Origin: Piromyces finnis | Taxonomy: Eukaryota > Neocallimastigomycota > Neocallimastigomycetes > Neocallimastigales > Neocallimastigaceae | Length of the DNA stretch: 64,000 nucleotides | Reading direction: 5' to 3' | Assembly: GCA_002104945.1 (NCBI GenBank) | Contig: MCFH01000006.1 | Span: 1,095,001 to 1,159,000 of the forward strand | Part shown: positions 56,101-64,000 of the stretch, piece after piece | How positions within the stretch are numbered: position 1 is the stretch's first letter | Layout: each line of letters begins with the position of its first letter | Notes under the pieces: generated by a model | The model's input: the letters and a program-made list of their open reading frames with translations, nothing else | What the model was told of the DNA's origin: nothing | Databases searched by the model: none | Position numbers and translations under genes: made by a program

Positions 56101-56949
56101 TTATTCTAGTTGGGTTGAAATATCACATTCGTTTGTTTGAATTATTTCTTTGTTTTGGGATAAAATATCTTTTAAATTATCCCTATTTGAAGATTTTAAA
56201 CTATCATTACTTGTTTTTTCTGATAAAGTCTTAATTGTTAAACTAGACATTTCTTCCTCTTCATTTTCTTCTTCTATAATTTGACTAGATTTTTCTTTTT
56301 TATTTTTATAAAATTGGACTGCTTTATATATAACAATATAAATCAATATAATTGCGGTAAATCCTAAAATTAGTTTTAGTAAATATAATAGCACAATTAC
56401 ATTTCTCTTTCTTTTATTGCTATTATCACTACAGAACTTTTCTGTTGTACAATAACCACTAAAGCAATCATCGTCATTTTCACAGCGTTCATATGCTTTT
56501 CTTCTACACTTTATTATGTATATACCTTGAACATAACTATTACTACATCTGACAACAGGAAATGCTTCATTTGACATACATACATTATTTATACAACTAT
56601 TACTAAAACAATCTGTATTTTTATTACAAACTGGTGTTTTACAGTTTTTATTATTTATTGCTTCCTGAGTGCAAACATCAACAATTAGACCCTTTACTTT
56701 TGCATCTTTATTATAGATAAGAGTAGAATTTGTGTTTGACATGCATTCATCATTACGACAAAAGTATTTATAATAACAATGATTATATATACAACCTTGA
56801 CTATCTTTTGGACAATCTTTTCCCCCTTGACAGTTGTTTATTCCAATTGAAAGAACTTCATCTTTATTTAAAATTTGAGCATTTACATGAAAAATATAAA
56901 ATAAAATATATAAAATATATACTAATAAATAAGATTTAATTCTATTCAT
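56101..56949 (-). CDS. Cys-rich type I membrane protein, 282 aa, function unknown
   Basis: Single exon. Residues 1-24 form a signal peptide (hydrophobic LLVYILYILFYIFHVNA, then Gln). Residues 25-182 are an ectodomain with about 20 Cys. Two units share the pattern C-x4-5-DCFS-x2-C-x4-5-C (108-124 and 156-173), and a looser Cys cluster lies at 40-69. A strong transmembrane helix (about 183-212) is preceded by the basic KRKRN. The cytosolic tail of about 70 residues starts basic, has an acidic EEENEEEE patch and is Ser/Thr-rich, with many possible phosphorylation sites. It looks like a surface receptor or wall-contacting protein (inference from topology). No named family recognised. The ATG at 56949-56947 is the first in frame and gives a proper signal peptide. 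Confidence 0.8.
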   Translation of the reverse strand: MNRIKSYLLVYILYILFYIFHVNAQILNKDEVLSIGINNCQGGKDCPKDSQGCIYNHCYYKYFCRNDECMSNTNSTLIYNKDAKVKGLIVDVCTQEAINNKNCKTPVCNKNTDCFSNSCINNVCMSNEAFPVVRCSNSYVQGIYIIKCRRKAYERCENDDDCFSGYCTTEKFCSDNSNKRKRNVIVLLYLLKLILGFTAIILIYIVIYKAVQFYKNKKEKSSQIIEEENEEEEMSSLTIKTLSEKTSNDSLKSSNRDNLKDILSQNKEIIQTNECDISTQLE

Positions 56950-58362
56950 TCTCTCTTCTCTTTATACTGTTATATAATATTTATCTGAAAGCAATTAATT
57001 TACAATATTATTATAAATAAGTATTCGAGTAAAATATATACATATTATTTTTGTTGTAATTATTATAAAATATAATTTGATTTCTTTAATTCATTAATAG
57101 AACTAAACTTTGTTAACTTTTGTTGTTTGAATTTATCATTTATTTTTTTTAAGATGTTTATTTATTTTATTTATTTTTTCTTTATTTATTTTTTTCTTTA
57201 TTTTTTTATTTATTGTTTTTGTTTGTTTTTGTTTTTTTGTTTTTTTTTTCTTTTGGTTTTGTAATTGTATATTGAATTATTTTTTATTTCTTTAAAGAAT
57301 AAAAAATATATCAATTTTTAATTTTTTTTTTTTTTTTTGTTGCCTTATTTTGGATCGATCTTGAATTTATTAATTAATCTTATCTTATTTATTAAAAAAA
57401 AAAATTAATATATTTTAAGTAATTTTAATTAATATAAAAAAATTTTTTATATTAAAAATGATAATTTAAATTGAACCTAATTATTATATTTTTTTTTTTT
57501 TTGTTTTTTACATAAAGAAGAACATAAAAAAGAAGGAATAAATAAAAATAAAAGTTTATTTTATTGATTAGTACTTTTTTTATTTTATATTTTATATGTT
57601 AGCGAATAGATAACAGACTTTAAATAAAGAATCGTTTTCAGCCGAAATAATTATATTTCTAAATAAATTATTAAGATTAATATTTCATATATATGTTATT
57701 TTAATTTTTACATAATTAATAATAATTAAAAATTAAAGAGACTTTTATAAACTGTTAATTTTATATATAGCATCAAAAAAATACATATATTTAATTTTAA
57801 AATACTTAATAAATAATAACTTTTATGATACACTGATTAAATATAATTAATTATTATGATATTATAGGGCTAAATAATAATAATAGAATTTTATTATTAT
57901 TTGATAAAGTTTAAATAAAATGAGTATGTTATTATACTCATTTTATACTAAAATAATTGAAATGTAGTTTTTCTATAAATATAACTTTTTTAATAATTTA
58001 TTAGTTAATTAAAAAAAAAAGAAAAGAAATAAAGAAACAATTTTTTGTTTTTATATTTGGATTTAGAGATTTTTAGCCTTTTGTCATTAATTTCAATTTA
58101 CATATTTATATTATTTATGTTTAATATTTAATAAATATGAACAATAATATAAATGAATAGAAAATATATAAATTCAAATTATATATCATAAATATATCGT
58201 GAATAGTATGATATAATATATAATTTATTTTATATATGAATGCATTTATTTGCCAAATTTCTTTAAATTTTAGAGTAATATGTAATTATATAAATTGTAA
58301 ATTATTTCTTTTTTTCTTCTGCTTAATTTCAATTTCAGTTATAAAACAAGAAAAGCATAAAA
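56950..58362. other. AT-rich divergent intergenic region
   Basis: T-rich tracts upstream of the Cys-rich gene (57130-57350) and A/T-rich DNA up to 58362. No gene or element recognised. Confidence 0.5.
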
Positions 58363-58811
58363 ATGGGTTGCTTTGAACATATTATATTATTATATATCCA
58401 AAAAGTTTCTTCGGGTATACTACTTAAAAAAATGATGCTTTTACTCTTGCTCTCCTTGAATTCATCTTTACAATTCTTGGTGTCTTAGGAGTTGTTAATG
58501 CTACTTCAAGTGGCCTATCTGCTTTCATTATTTTAATATGCTGTGGTCTTGGTGTTTATGGTATTCAAAAAGATAAACCAAAAGTTACATTTATTTATTA
58601 CATTTACATTATCATATGTGCTTTGATTGCCATTATATTATTTGTATTCTCATTTCTTAGTTTTAGTATTAAATATATTATACTTTCGTTTATATTTTTT
58701 CTTATTTCTTTTTACAATTGGAGAGTTGTTAGTACATTTTACTATCAAATGAAAAATGCTCACGAAGAAGCAGCTGTTGTTGCTGAAACTGAAGCTGCTA
58801 TTAAAACTTAA
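58363..58811 (+). CDS. Small four-pass membrane protein, frame broken once by a 1-nt deletion (about 149 aa if read through)
   Basis: The ATG at 58363 (MGCFEHIILL) opens a frame that leaves the coding register at the A-run near 58426-58432. From 58431 the next frame continues NDAFTLALLEFIFTILGVLG and is open to TAA at 58809-58811. Adding one A to the run of seven would join the two, and no GT-AG intron fits. Four hydrophobic helices are visible (about 58443-58500, 58515-58560, 58590-58650, 58665-58730 by position), then a charged tail HEEAAVVAETEAAIKT. The fold recalls small tetraspan/LAPTM- or MARVEL-like proteins with an MGC start, but no family can be named with confidence. It is either a sequencing error in a homopolymer or a recent pseudogene. 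Confidence 0.6.
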
Positions 58812-59720
58812 TCTCGACTCGATATACTATATTGAAATAACATAAAGAAAAAAAAAAAGAATAAAATAAAATGATATCAAAATAATTTATTTCAAAAACA
58901 CTTTTTTAATACAACGTTATTTAATATATTTAAAACTCAATTTTCGAAAATCTTTTTTTTTTTTTTTTTGTATTTTAATTTAAATATAAATATTATAGTA
59001 AAATATGAATGAATTTATTTATAAAAGTAAAAATCATCATAGATATTTCTAACACACGGTTTAGTACTATTCGTCATAACTTCATTGAGTTGCTTCATAA
59101 AATTATTATCAAATAATATTATTATATTTCAGTCTTTTTTGAAAAAGAGTTCAGCCCTTTTTTTTAAACTTTTTTTTTTAACAGTAAAGTCATTATTTAT
59201 ATAAAAATAATATTTATATAATACATTATAATATATATACTATTAATATTAACATTTCACCTATAAATCACCATAAATAACACTTTTAGTAATAAAAAAT
59301 AATTTATTATAACTAAATTATAATTATATTTAAAAGAATTATATCAAATTTATGAAAAAAAAGGTAGATGTATGACTAATAAAAACTAATATATTTCATT
59401 TATTTCAATTAATAAATAATTTAGTTTTTAACTTCAATAATAGTGTCGCTTTTTTAAAGATAATTTAAATATATTTTTTGAATTCAAATATATAAATTTT
59501 TCAAAACTTCATAATCATTTTTATAATAAAAAATCTGAGTAGGAGGTCCATATGAATATTTTTCAATACTGAATTCTCTTAATAATAAATTGATAAAAAA
59601 TAAAAAAAAAAAAATGTGGGTATATACTAATAAAAAATATGTACAATATATATACATATTTTTTAAAGTACAATATATAATATATAATGTACATAATTAA
59701 AATCTATTAATTGCTTATAT
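58812..59720. other. AT-rich intergenic region with possible minus-strand coding relics
   Basis: Mostly A/T. On the minus strand two short peptide-like stretches read open: 59593-59484 (...EFSIEKYSYGPPTQIFYY...) and 59121-59015 (...MKQLNEVMTNSTKPCVRN...). Both end in stops and have no visible start; they may be remains of a gene but are not supported as one. Confidence 0.3.
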
Positions 59721-59724
59721 TAAT

Positions 59725-59767
59725 TTCCACAATTTACTTTTACATTCTACATTATTCTACATTTTTC
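59725..59767 (+). promoter_or_regulatory. Step-type heat-shock element of HSP20 copy 1
   Basis: TTC triplets sit at 59725, 59745, 59755 and 59765 (with TAC at 59735), a strict 10-base step, i.e. nTTCn units separated by 5 bases as in step-type HSF1 sites of yeast. They lie about 325 bp before the ATG; a TATA-like GATATAAAAAG is at about 59848. Confidence 0.65.
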
Positions 59768-60090
59768 AATAATATACTATTTATTAATGGTATTTTATAA
59801 TAATATAAATAATAATTATAGACCATTATTTTTATCTACCTAAAAAATGATATAAAAAGAGTGTTTTTTCTTAACTATCATTTCCATTATTACTTTATAA
59901 TATTACTTTTATAATATATAAATTATAAGTTATATAAATTATTATATATATATAAAAAAAAATAATAAATTTATAAAATATAAATAATTAAATAATTATA
60001 AATTCAAAAATTCAATTAAATAAATCAAATCATATTTAATAAATTCATTAATTAATAAATTATTATTATTTTAAAAAAAAAAATTCAAAA

Positions 60091-60795
60091 ATGTCTTTAT
60101 ATATTTATTCTCAACCAATTCACTCATTTAAAAATTCATTATTCGATGATTTCAATAATGATCATTTCTTGGATGCTTTGATTCCTGGTTCTACTTATAA
60201 TACTCTTATTCCACCACTTTATCCTTGTCATCGTGGACATCGTAGAAATAGAAATTCATTTGATTATGCCTATAATACTTTAGAAAAACAATTAAATAAA
60301 ATATTTAATGATGATAACAAGTTTTTAACCGACTTCGAACCTAGAATAAATCTTAGTGAAGATGAAAATAATTATTATATTCATGCTGATTTACCAGGAA
60401 TGGCTAAAGATAAAATTAAGATGGAAATTGATGAAGAAAGAACTTTAACAATTTCAGGAGAAAGAGAAAATATCTATAAAAACAATGATGATAATTCTAG
60501 AAAAGAAAAACAAGAAAATGAAAAAGAACAAACTTCAACAACAACAGCAACAACAACAGCAACAATGGATGGAATAGAAATGGAAGAAGATCAAAAAAAT
60601 AACAACAATAATAATAATGACCATAAATATAGTGTAATGGAATGTAGTTATGGTAGTTTCTCTAGATCCTTTACTATTCCAGAAGATGGAAATATCGATA
60701 ATATTCAAGCTAAAATGGAAAATGGAGTATTAGAAATCATCATTAATAAAATTAAAACTCAAAAAAGTCAAACTCGCTCAATTCAAATTCAATGA
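60091..60795 (+). CDS. Small heat-shock protein, alpha-crystallin family, copy 1 (234 aa)
   Basis: ATP-independent holdase chaperone of the HSP20 family, cytosolic. The alpha-crystallin domain runs from about residue 82 (FEPRINLSEDENNYYIHADLPGM) to 222, with the A-x-x-x-n-GVL motif near the end (AKMENGVLEI, 207-216) and a short KTQKSQTRSIQIQ tail. Between strands, at about residues 128-180, sits a low-complexity insert (charged, then Thr/Ala repeats, then an Asn run); such inserts are known in fungal HSP20s. The N-terminal arm contains FDYAYNTLEKQLNKIF. No introns. Tandem partner of the gene at 62724-63425, with which flanks are also shared. Heat induction is suggested by the upstream element. 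Confidence 0.95.
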   Translation: MSLYIYSQPIHSFKNSLFDDFNNDHFLDALIPGSTYNTLIPPLYPCHRGHRRNRNSFDYAYNTLEKQLNKIFNDDNKFLTDFEPRINLSEDENNYYIHADLPGMAKDKIKMEIDEERTLTISGERENIYKNNDDNSRKEKQENEKEQTSTTTATTTATMDGIEMEEDQKNNNNNNNDHKYSVMECSYGSFSRSFTIPEDGNIDNIQAKMENGVLEIIINKIKTQKSQTRSIQIQ

Positions 60796-61277
60796 ATCCA
60801 ATAAATTCATCAAATTCAATTATTATAATATCTTTATTATATTGAATAATAAACAATTAAGCACATAAACTATTCCTATTTATTTATTCATTTGTCTGCT
60901 TTTCTATCATTATATTTATTAAATTAATATTAATTAAATTTATTATTTCATTTATACTATCATAATCATATAATCATATATTAAATATTTAAATATTAAA
61001 ATATTAAAATAATTATTTTTAAATATTATTATTTATTTCTTTTTGTTAAATAAATTTTAATAATTATATAATCCTGTAAATATAAAATAAAAATTAATTT
61101 GAAATAAAATAAAAATAAAAATAAAATGTATCCAAAATAAATTACCAATTTTTTTATTATTATTTTATTATTATTATTATTTTGTGTGTTGTGTGTTTAT
61201 AACAATTTGAATAAAAATGTTTAATTTTTAAAAATATTTAAATATCTAATCTTTATTGAAAATATATATTTTAATTT
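60796..61277. other. 3' flank of HSP20 copy 1, part of the tandem duplication unit
   Basis: Bases 60796-61277 are repeated with few changes after HSP20 copy 2 (63426-63886), including the TTATTATTATTTTGTGTGTT stretch. No gene is present. Confidence 0.85.
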
Positions 61278-61345
61278 AGGTTAAATGTTTCAATAAATGG
61301 AAAAAACAAAAATAAATTGTATTTTCGTTAATTTAATTAAATATA
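61278..61345 (+). mobile_element. LINE relic fragment A (RT C-terminal region)
   Basis: AGGTTAAATGTTTCAATAAA and the following bases align with LINE CAGGTTAGATGTTTTAACAAA... (about 8600-8680 of copy 2), with many C-to-T and G-to-A type differences. It recurs at 63887 as part of the duplication. Confidence 0.7.
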
Positions 61346-61399
61346 CATTCCAAAATTATAAAATTGTATATAATTCAATCAAGTATCTATTTTATTTTT

Positions 61400-61550
61400 T
61401 TTTAAAGTTAAACTATCTAATTATTTTTTGTTTAATAATTAAAGTGCTTTGGAAATTCTTTTACTCAAAAATTGATCTATTTCTTTTATTAAAAGTTATC
61501 AGTATTAGTTATTTCATATTGATCATGCTCTAATCAATTCGAAGATGAAT

Positions 61551-61588
<38 letters not shown>

Positions 61589-62120
61589 GTTTATTTATTT
61601 ATTATTAACTTATTTCATATTAAAAAACACATCTTATTAATATTGATAGTAACTTTATTATTATTAATTTATAACTATTCTAGTGTTCTAGTGTTCCTAA
61701 GAAAATTTTAAGATGGTATAAATTAAAACATTTATAAGATAATAATTCTATTTTTATTAATAATAAATTTAAAATTTTTTCAACTAAACTATTAAATTCA
61801 ATAATTCTGATATTTTAACACAAGAATTCTACAAAGAATTTATTTCAACTAAACTTTCTAGATAAACTCAAAATTACATCATTAATAATTATAATCTCAA
61901 ATATTCATTTCATAACACAATAATACAACTAATCTTCAATTCCCAAAAAGTTTGAATTAATTTTTATAAAGAATTAAAAAAATAACATAAACTTTATCAT
62001 ATGGATGAATTTATGAAAAAAAAACAAGAGAGAAATTTGAAAGCTTTATTAATATTATTTAAATAATTTTTGTAATTATTTTAGGAATAAGAAAGAATAT
62101 TTTCATTGATATAAAGAACT
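61400..62120 (+). mobile_element. LINE relic fragment B (endonuclease to pre-RT region), decayed
   Basis: Aligns in order with about 6305-6960 of copy 2. The clearest block is TTGATCATGCTCTAATCAAT (61519-61538) and the next bases, against TTGACCATGCTCTTATCAATTCGAAGATGAA. GTTCCTAAGAAAATTTTAAG (61692-61711) and the lysine-rich stretch near 61960-62030 also match. It is interrupted by a T-run (61552-61587) and riddled with stops. Changes are mostly towards A/T. Fragments A and B are out of order relative to the LINE, so they are two insertions or a rearranged one. Confidence 0.78.
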
Positions 62121-62325
62121 AACAAATAAATAATTTTTATTTTCTATGCATCAATTAATAAAGTCAAGGCAATAATGTATTTATTTTAATTAGTATAATT
62201 ATATTCAATTTTAAACTTTAATAAATCTTACTTCTCAGTTTACATTTTACATTTTTATATTTTAATACATTTTATTACATTAATGTTTTTATATTAAATA
62301 AGAAATATAGGAAAAATCTATATTA
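62121..62325. other. AT-rich spacer before HSP20 copy 2 promoter
   Basis: No feature recognised beyond possible unalignable continuation of the LINE relic. Confidence 0.4.
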
Positions 62326-62358
62326 TTCTACATTATTCTACATCACTCTACATTATTC
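62326..62358 (+). promoter_or_regulatory. Step-type heat-shock element of HSP20 copy 2
   Basis: TTC at 62326, 62336 and 62356, with CTC at 62346, again a 10-base step (TTCTACATTA-like units). It lies about 370 bp before the ATG, with a TATA-like GTATATAAAG at about 62476. The array is kept although the rest of this upstream region has diverged from copy 1. Confidence 0.65.
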
Positions 62359-62723
62359 TAAATTTATATATTTTATTAATAATTATGTAATAAAGACTTT
62401 TTCATTTATATTATTGTCTTTGTCTATATTGATATACAAATATAAATCATAATAATAATAATAATAACAAAAAAAGTATATAAAGATAAAAATATTTTTA
62501 AAACTTTTTTTTTTCATCATTACTTTATAATATTACTTTTATAATATATAAATTATAAGTTATATAAATTATTATTATATATAAAAAAAATAAAATAATA
62601 AATTTATAAAAAAATATAAATAATTAAATAATTATAAAATCAAAAATTCAATTAAATAAATCAATCTTATTAATAAATTCATTAATTAATAAATTATTAT
62701 TTTAAAAAAAAAAAAATTCAAAA

Positions 62724-63425
62724 ATGTCTTTATATATTTATTCTCAACCAATTCACTCATTTGAAAATTCATTATTCGATGATTTCAATAATGATCATTT
62801 CGATAATGATCATTTCTTGGATGCTTTGATTCCTGGTTCTACTTATAATACTCTTATTCCATTTTATCCTCGTCGTCGTGGACATCGTAGAAATAGAAAT
62901 TCATTTGATTATGCCTATAATACTTTAGAAAAACAATTAAATAAAATATTTAATGATGATAACAAGTTTTTAACCGACTTCGAACCTAGAATAAATCTTA
63001 GTAAAGATAAAAATAATTATTATATTCATGCTGATTTACCAGGAATGGCTAAAGATAAAATTAAGATGGAAGTTGATGAAGAAAGAACTTTAACAATTTC
63101 AGGAGAAAGAGAAAATATTTATAAAAACAATAATGATAATTCTAGAAAAGAAAAACAAGAAAATGAAAAAGAACAAACTTCAACAACAACAACGATGGAT
63201 GGAATAGAAATGGAAGAAGATCAAAAAAATAACAACAATAATAATAATGGCCATAAATATAGTGTAATGGAATGTAGTTATGGTATTTTCTCTAGATCCT
63301 TTACTATTCCAGAAGATGGAAATATTGATAATATTCAAGCTAAAATGGAAAATGGAGTTTTAGAAATCATCATTAATAAAATTAAAACTCAAAAAAGTCA
63401 AACTCGCTCAATTCAAATTCAATGA
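62724..63425 (+). CDS. Small heat-shock protein, alpha-crystallin family, copy 2 (233 aa)
   Basis: Close paralogue of the gene at 60091, in the same orientation, 2.63 kb downstream. Differences: an in-frame 5-codon duplication near the N-terminus (FDNDH repeated), a Pro/Cys-to-Arg change region (FYPRRRGHRR), a shorter Thr/Ala repeat in the mid-domain insert, and SEDE to SKDK and YGSF to YGIF substitutions in the alpha-crystallin domain. The A-x-x-x-n-GVL motif is intact. The reading frame is uninterrupted, so both copies are likely functional. Confidence 0.95.
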   Translation: MSLYIYSQPIHSFENSLFDDFNNDHFDNDHFLDALIPGSTYNTLIPFYPRRRGHRRNRNSFDYAYNTLEKQLNKIFNDDNKFLTDFEPRINLSKDKNNYYIHADLPGMAKDKIKMEVDEERTLTISGERENIYKNNNDNSRKEKQENEKEQTSTTTTMDGIEMEEDQKNNNNNNNGHKYSVMECSYGIFSRSFTIPEDGNIDNIQAKMENGVLEIIINKIKTQKSQTRSIQIQ

Positions 63426-64000
63426 ATCCAATAAATTCATCAAATTCAATTATTATAATATCTTTATCATATTGAATAATAAAAATTAACCACATAAACT
63501 ATTCCTATTTATTTATTTATTTTCTATCATTATCTCTATTAAATTAATATTAATTAAATTCATTATTTCATTTTTACTATCATAATCATATAATCATATA
63601 TTAAATATTAAAATATTAAAATATTAAAATAATTATTTTTAAATATGATTATTTATTTCTTTTTGTTTAATAAAATCTAATAATTATAGAATCCTGTAAA
63701 TATAAAATAAAAATTAATTTAAAATAAAATAAAATGTATCCAAAATAAATTACTAATTTTTTTTTTATTATTTTATTATTATTATTATTTTGTGTGTTGT
63801 GTGTTTATAACTATTTGAATAAAATGTTTAATTTTTAAAAATATTTAAATATCTAATCTTTATTGAAAATATATATATTTTAATTTAGGTTAAATGTTTC
63901 AATAAATGGAAAAAATAAAAATAAATTGTATTTTCGTTAATTTAATTAAATATACATTCCAAAATTATAAAAACGTATATAATACAACTTTATCAAAATA
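63426..64000. other. Second copy of the HSP20 3' flank with LINE relic A at its end
   Basis: Repeats 60796-61370. LINE relic A reappears from 63887 (AGGTTAAATGTTTCAATAAA). The unit continues past the window edge. Confidence 0.85.

Overview
The window looks like nuclear DNA of an anaerobic gut fungus (Neocallimastigomycota: the Piromyces/Neocallimastix/Anaeromyces/Orpinomyces group). The reasons are very AT-rich intergenic DNA with homopolymer and trinucleotide runs, short AT-rich spliceosomal introns, GC-richer exons, and at the left edge a glycoside hydrolase family 48 cellulase ending in two Cys-rich fungal dockerins, a combination known from the cellulosomes of these fungi. The genus is not resolved.

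Layout. (1) 1-2218: 3' part of the GH48 cellulosome exoglucanase. (2) 2685-27732: a head-to-tail array of one non-LTR retrotransposon (LINE), all on the + strand: a 5'-truncated copy, four full-length copies of about 5.6 kb (only one with an unbroken 1507-codon ORF), a truncated and internally deleted copy, and a diverged 3' end. Each full-length copy starts directly at the poly(A) tail of the copy before it. (3) 27733-42060: mostly AT-rich gene desert holding a REEP/DP1-family ER-shaping gene (30104-31740), a small gene encoding two abutting homeodomains (37658-38679), two large AAT microsatellites and a tRNA-headed SINE with a target-site duplication (41082-41689). (4) 42061-54932: a compact housekeeping block of Integrator subunit 3 (+, about 22 exons), proteasome maturation factor POMP/Ump1 (-), the 18S rRNA-processing factor RCL1 (-) and OMP decarboxylase (+). 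(5) 56101-58811: a Cys-rich single-pass membrane protein (-) and a small multi-pass membrane protein with an apparent frameshift (+). (6) About 59700-64000: a tandem duplication of a small heat-shock protein gene, each copy preceded by step-type heat-shock elements and followed by decayed pieces of the same LINE.

How it fits together. The protein genes are unrelated housekeeping or lineage functions, not an operon. The LINE is the main structural theme. It forms a self-nested array, has a 5' UTR made of tandem promoter-like monomers (about 123 bp), shares sequence with the SINE at both ends, and has left old relics inside the HSP20 duplication. All frame breaks in the full-length copies are single-base indels, so some copies may in fact be intact and mis-assembled. 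Exon structures were built by hand from splice consensus, frame continuity and remembered protein-family similarity. No alignment or search was run.
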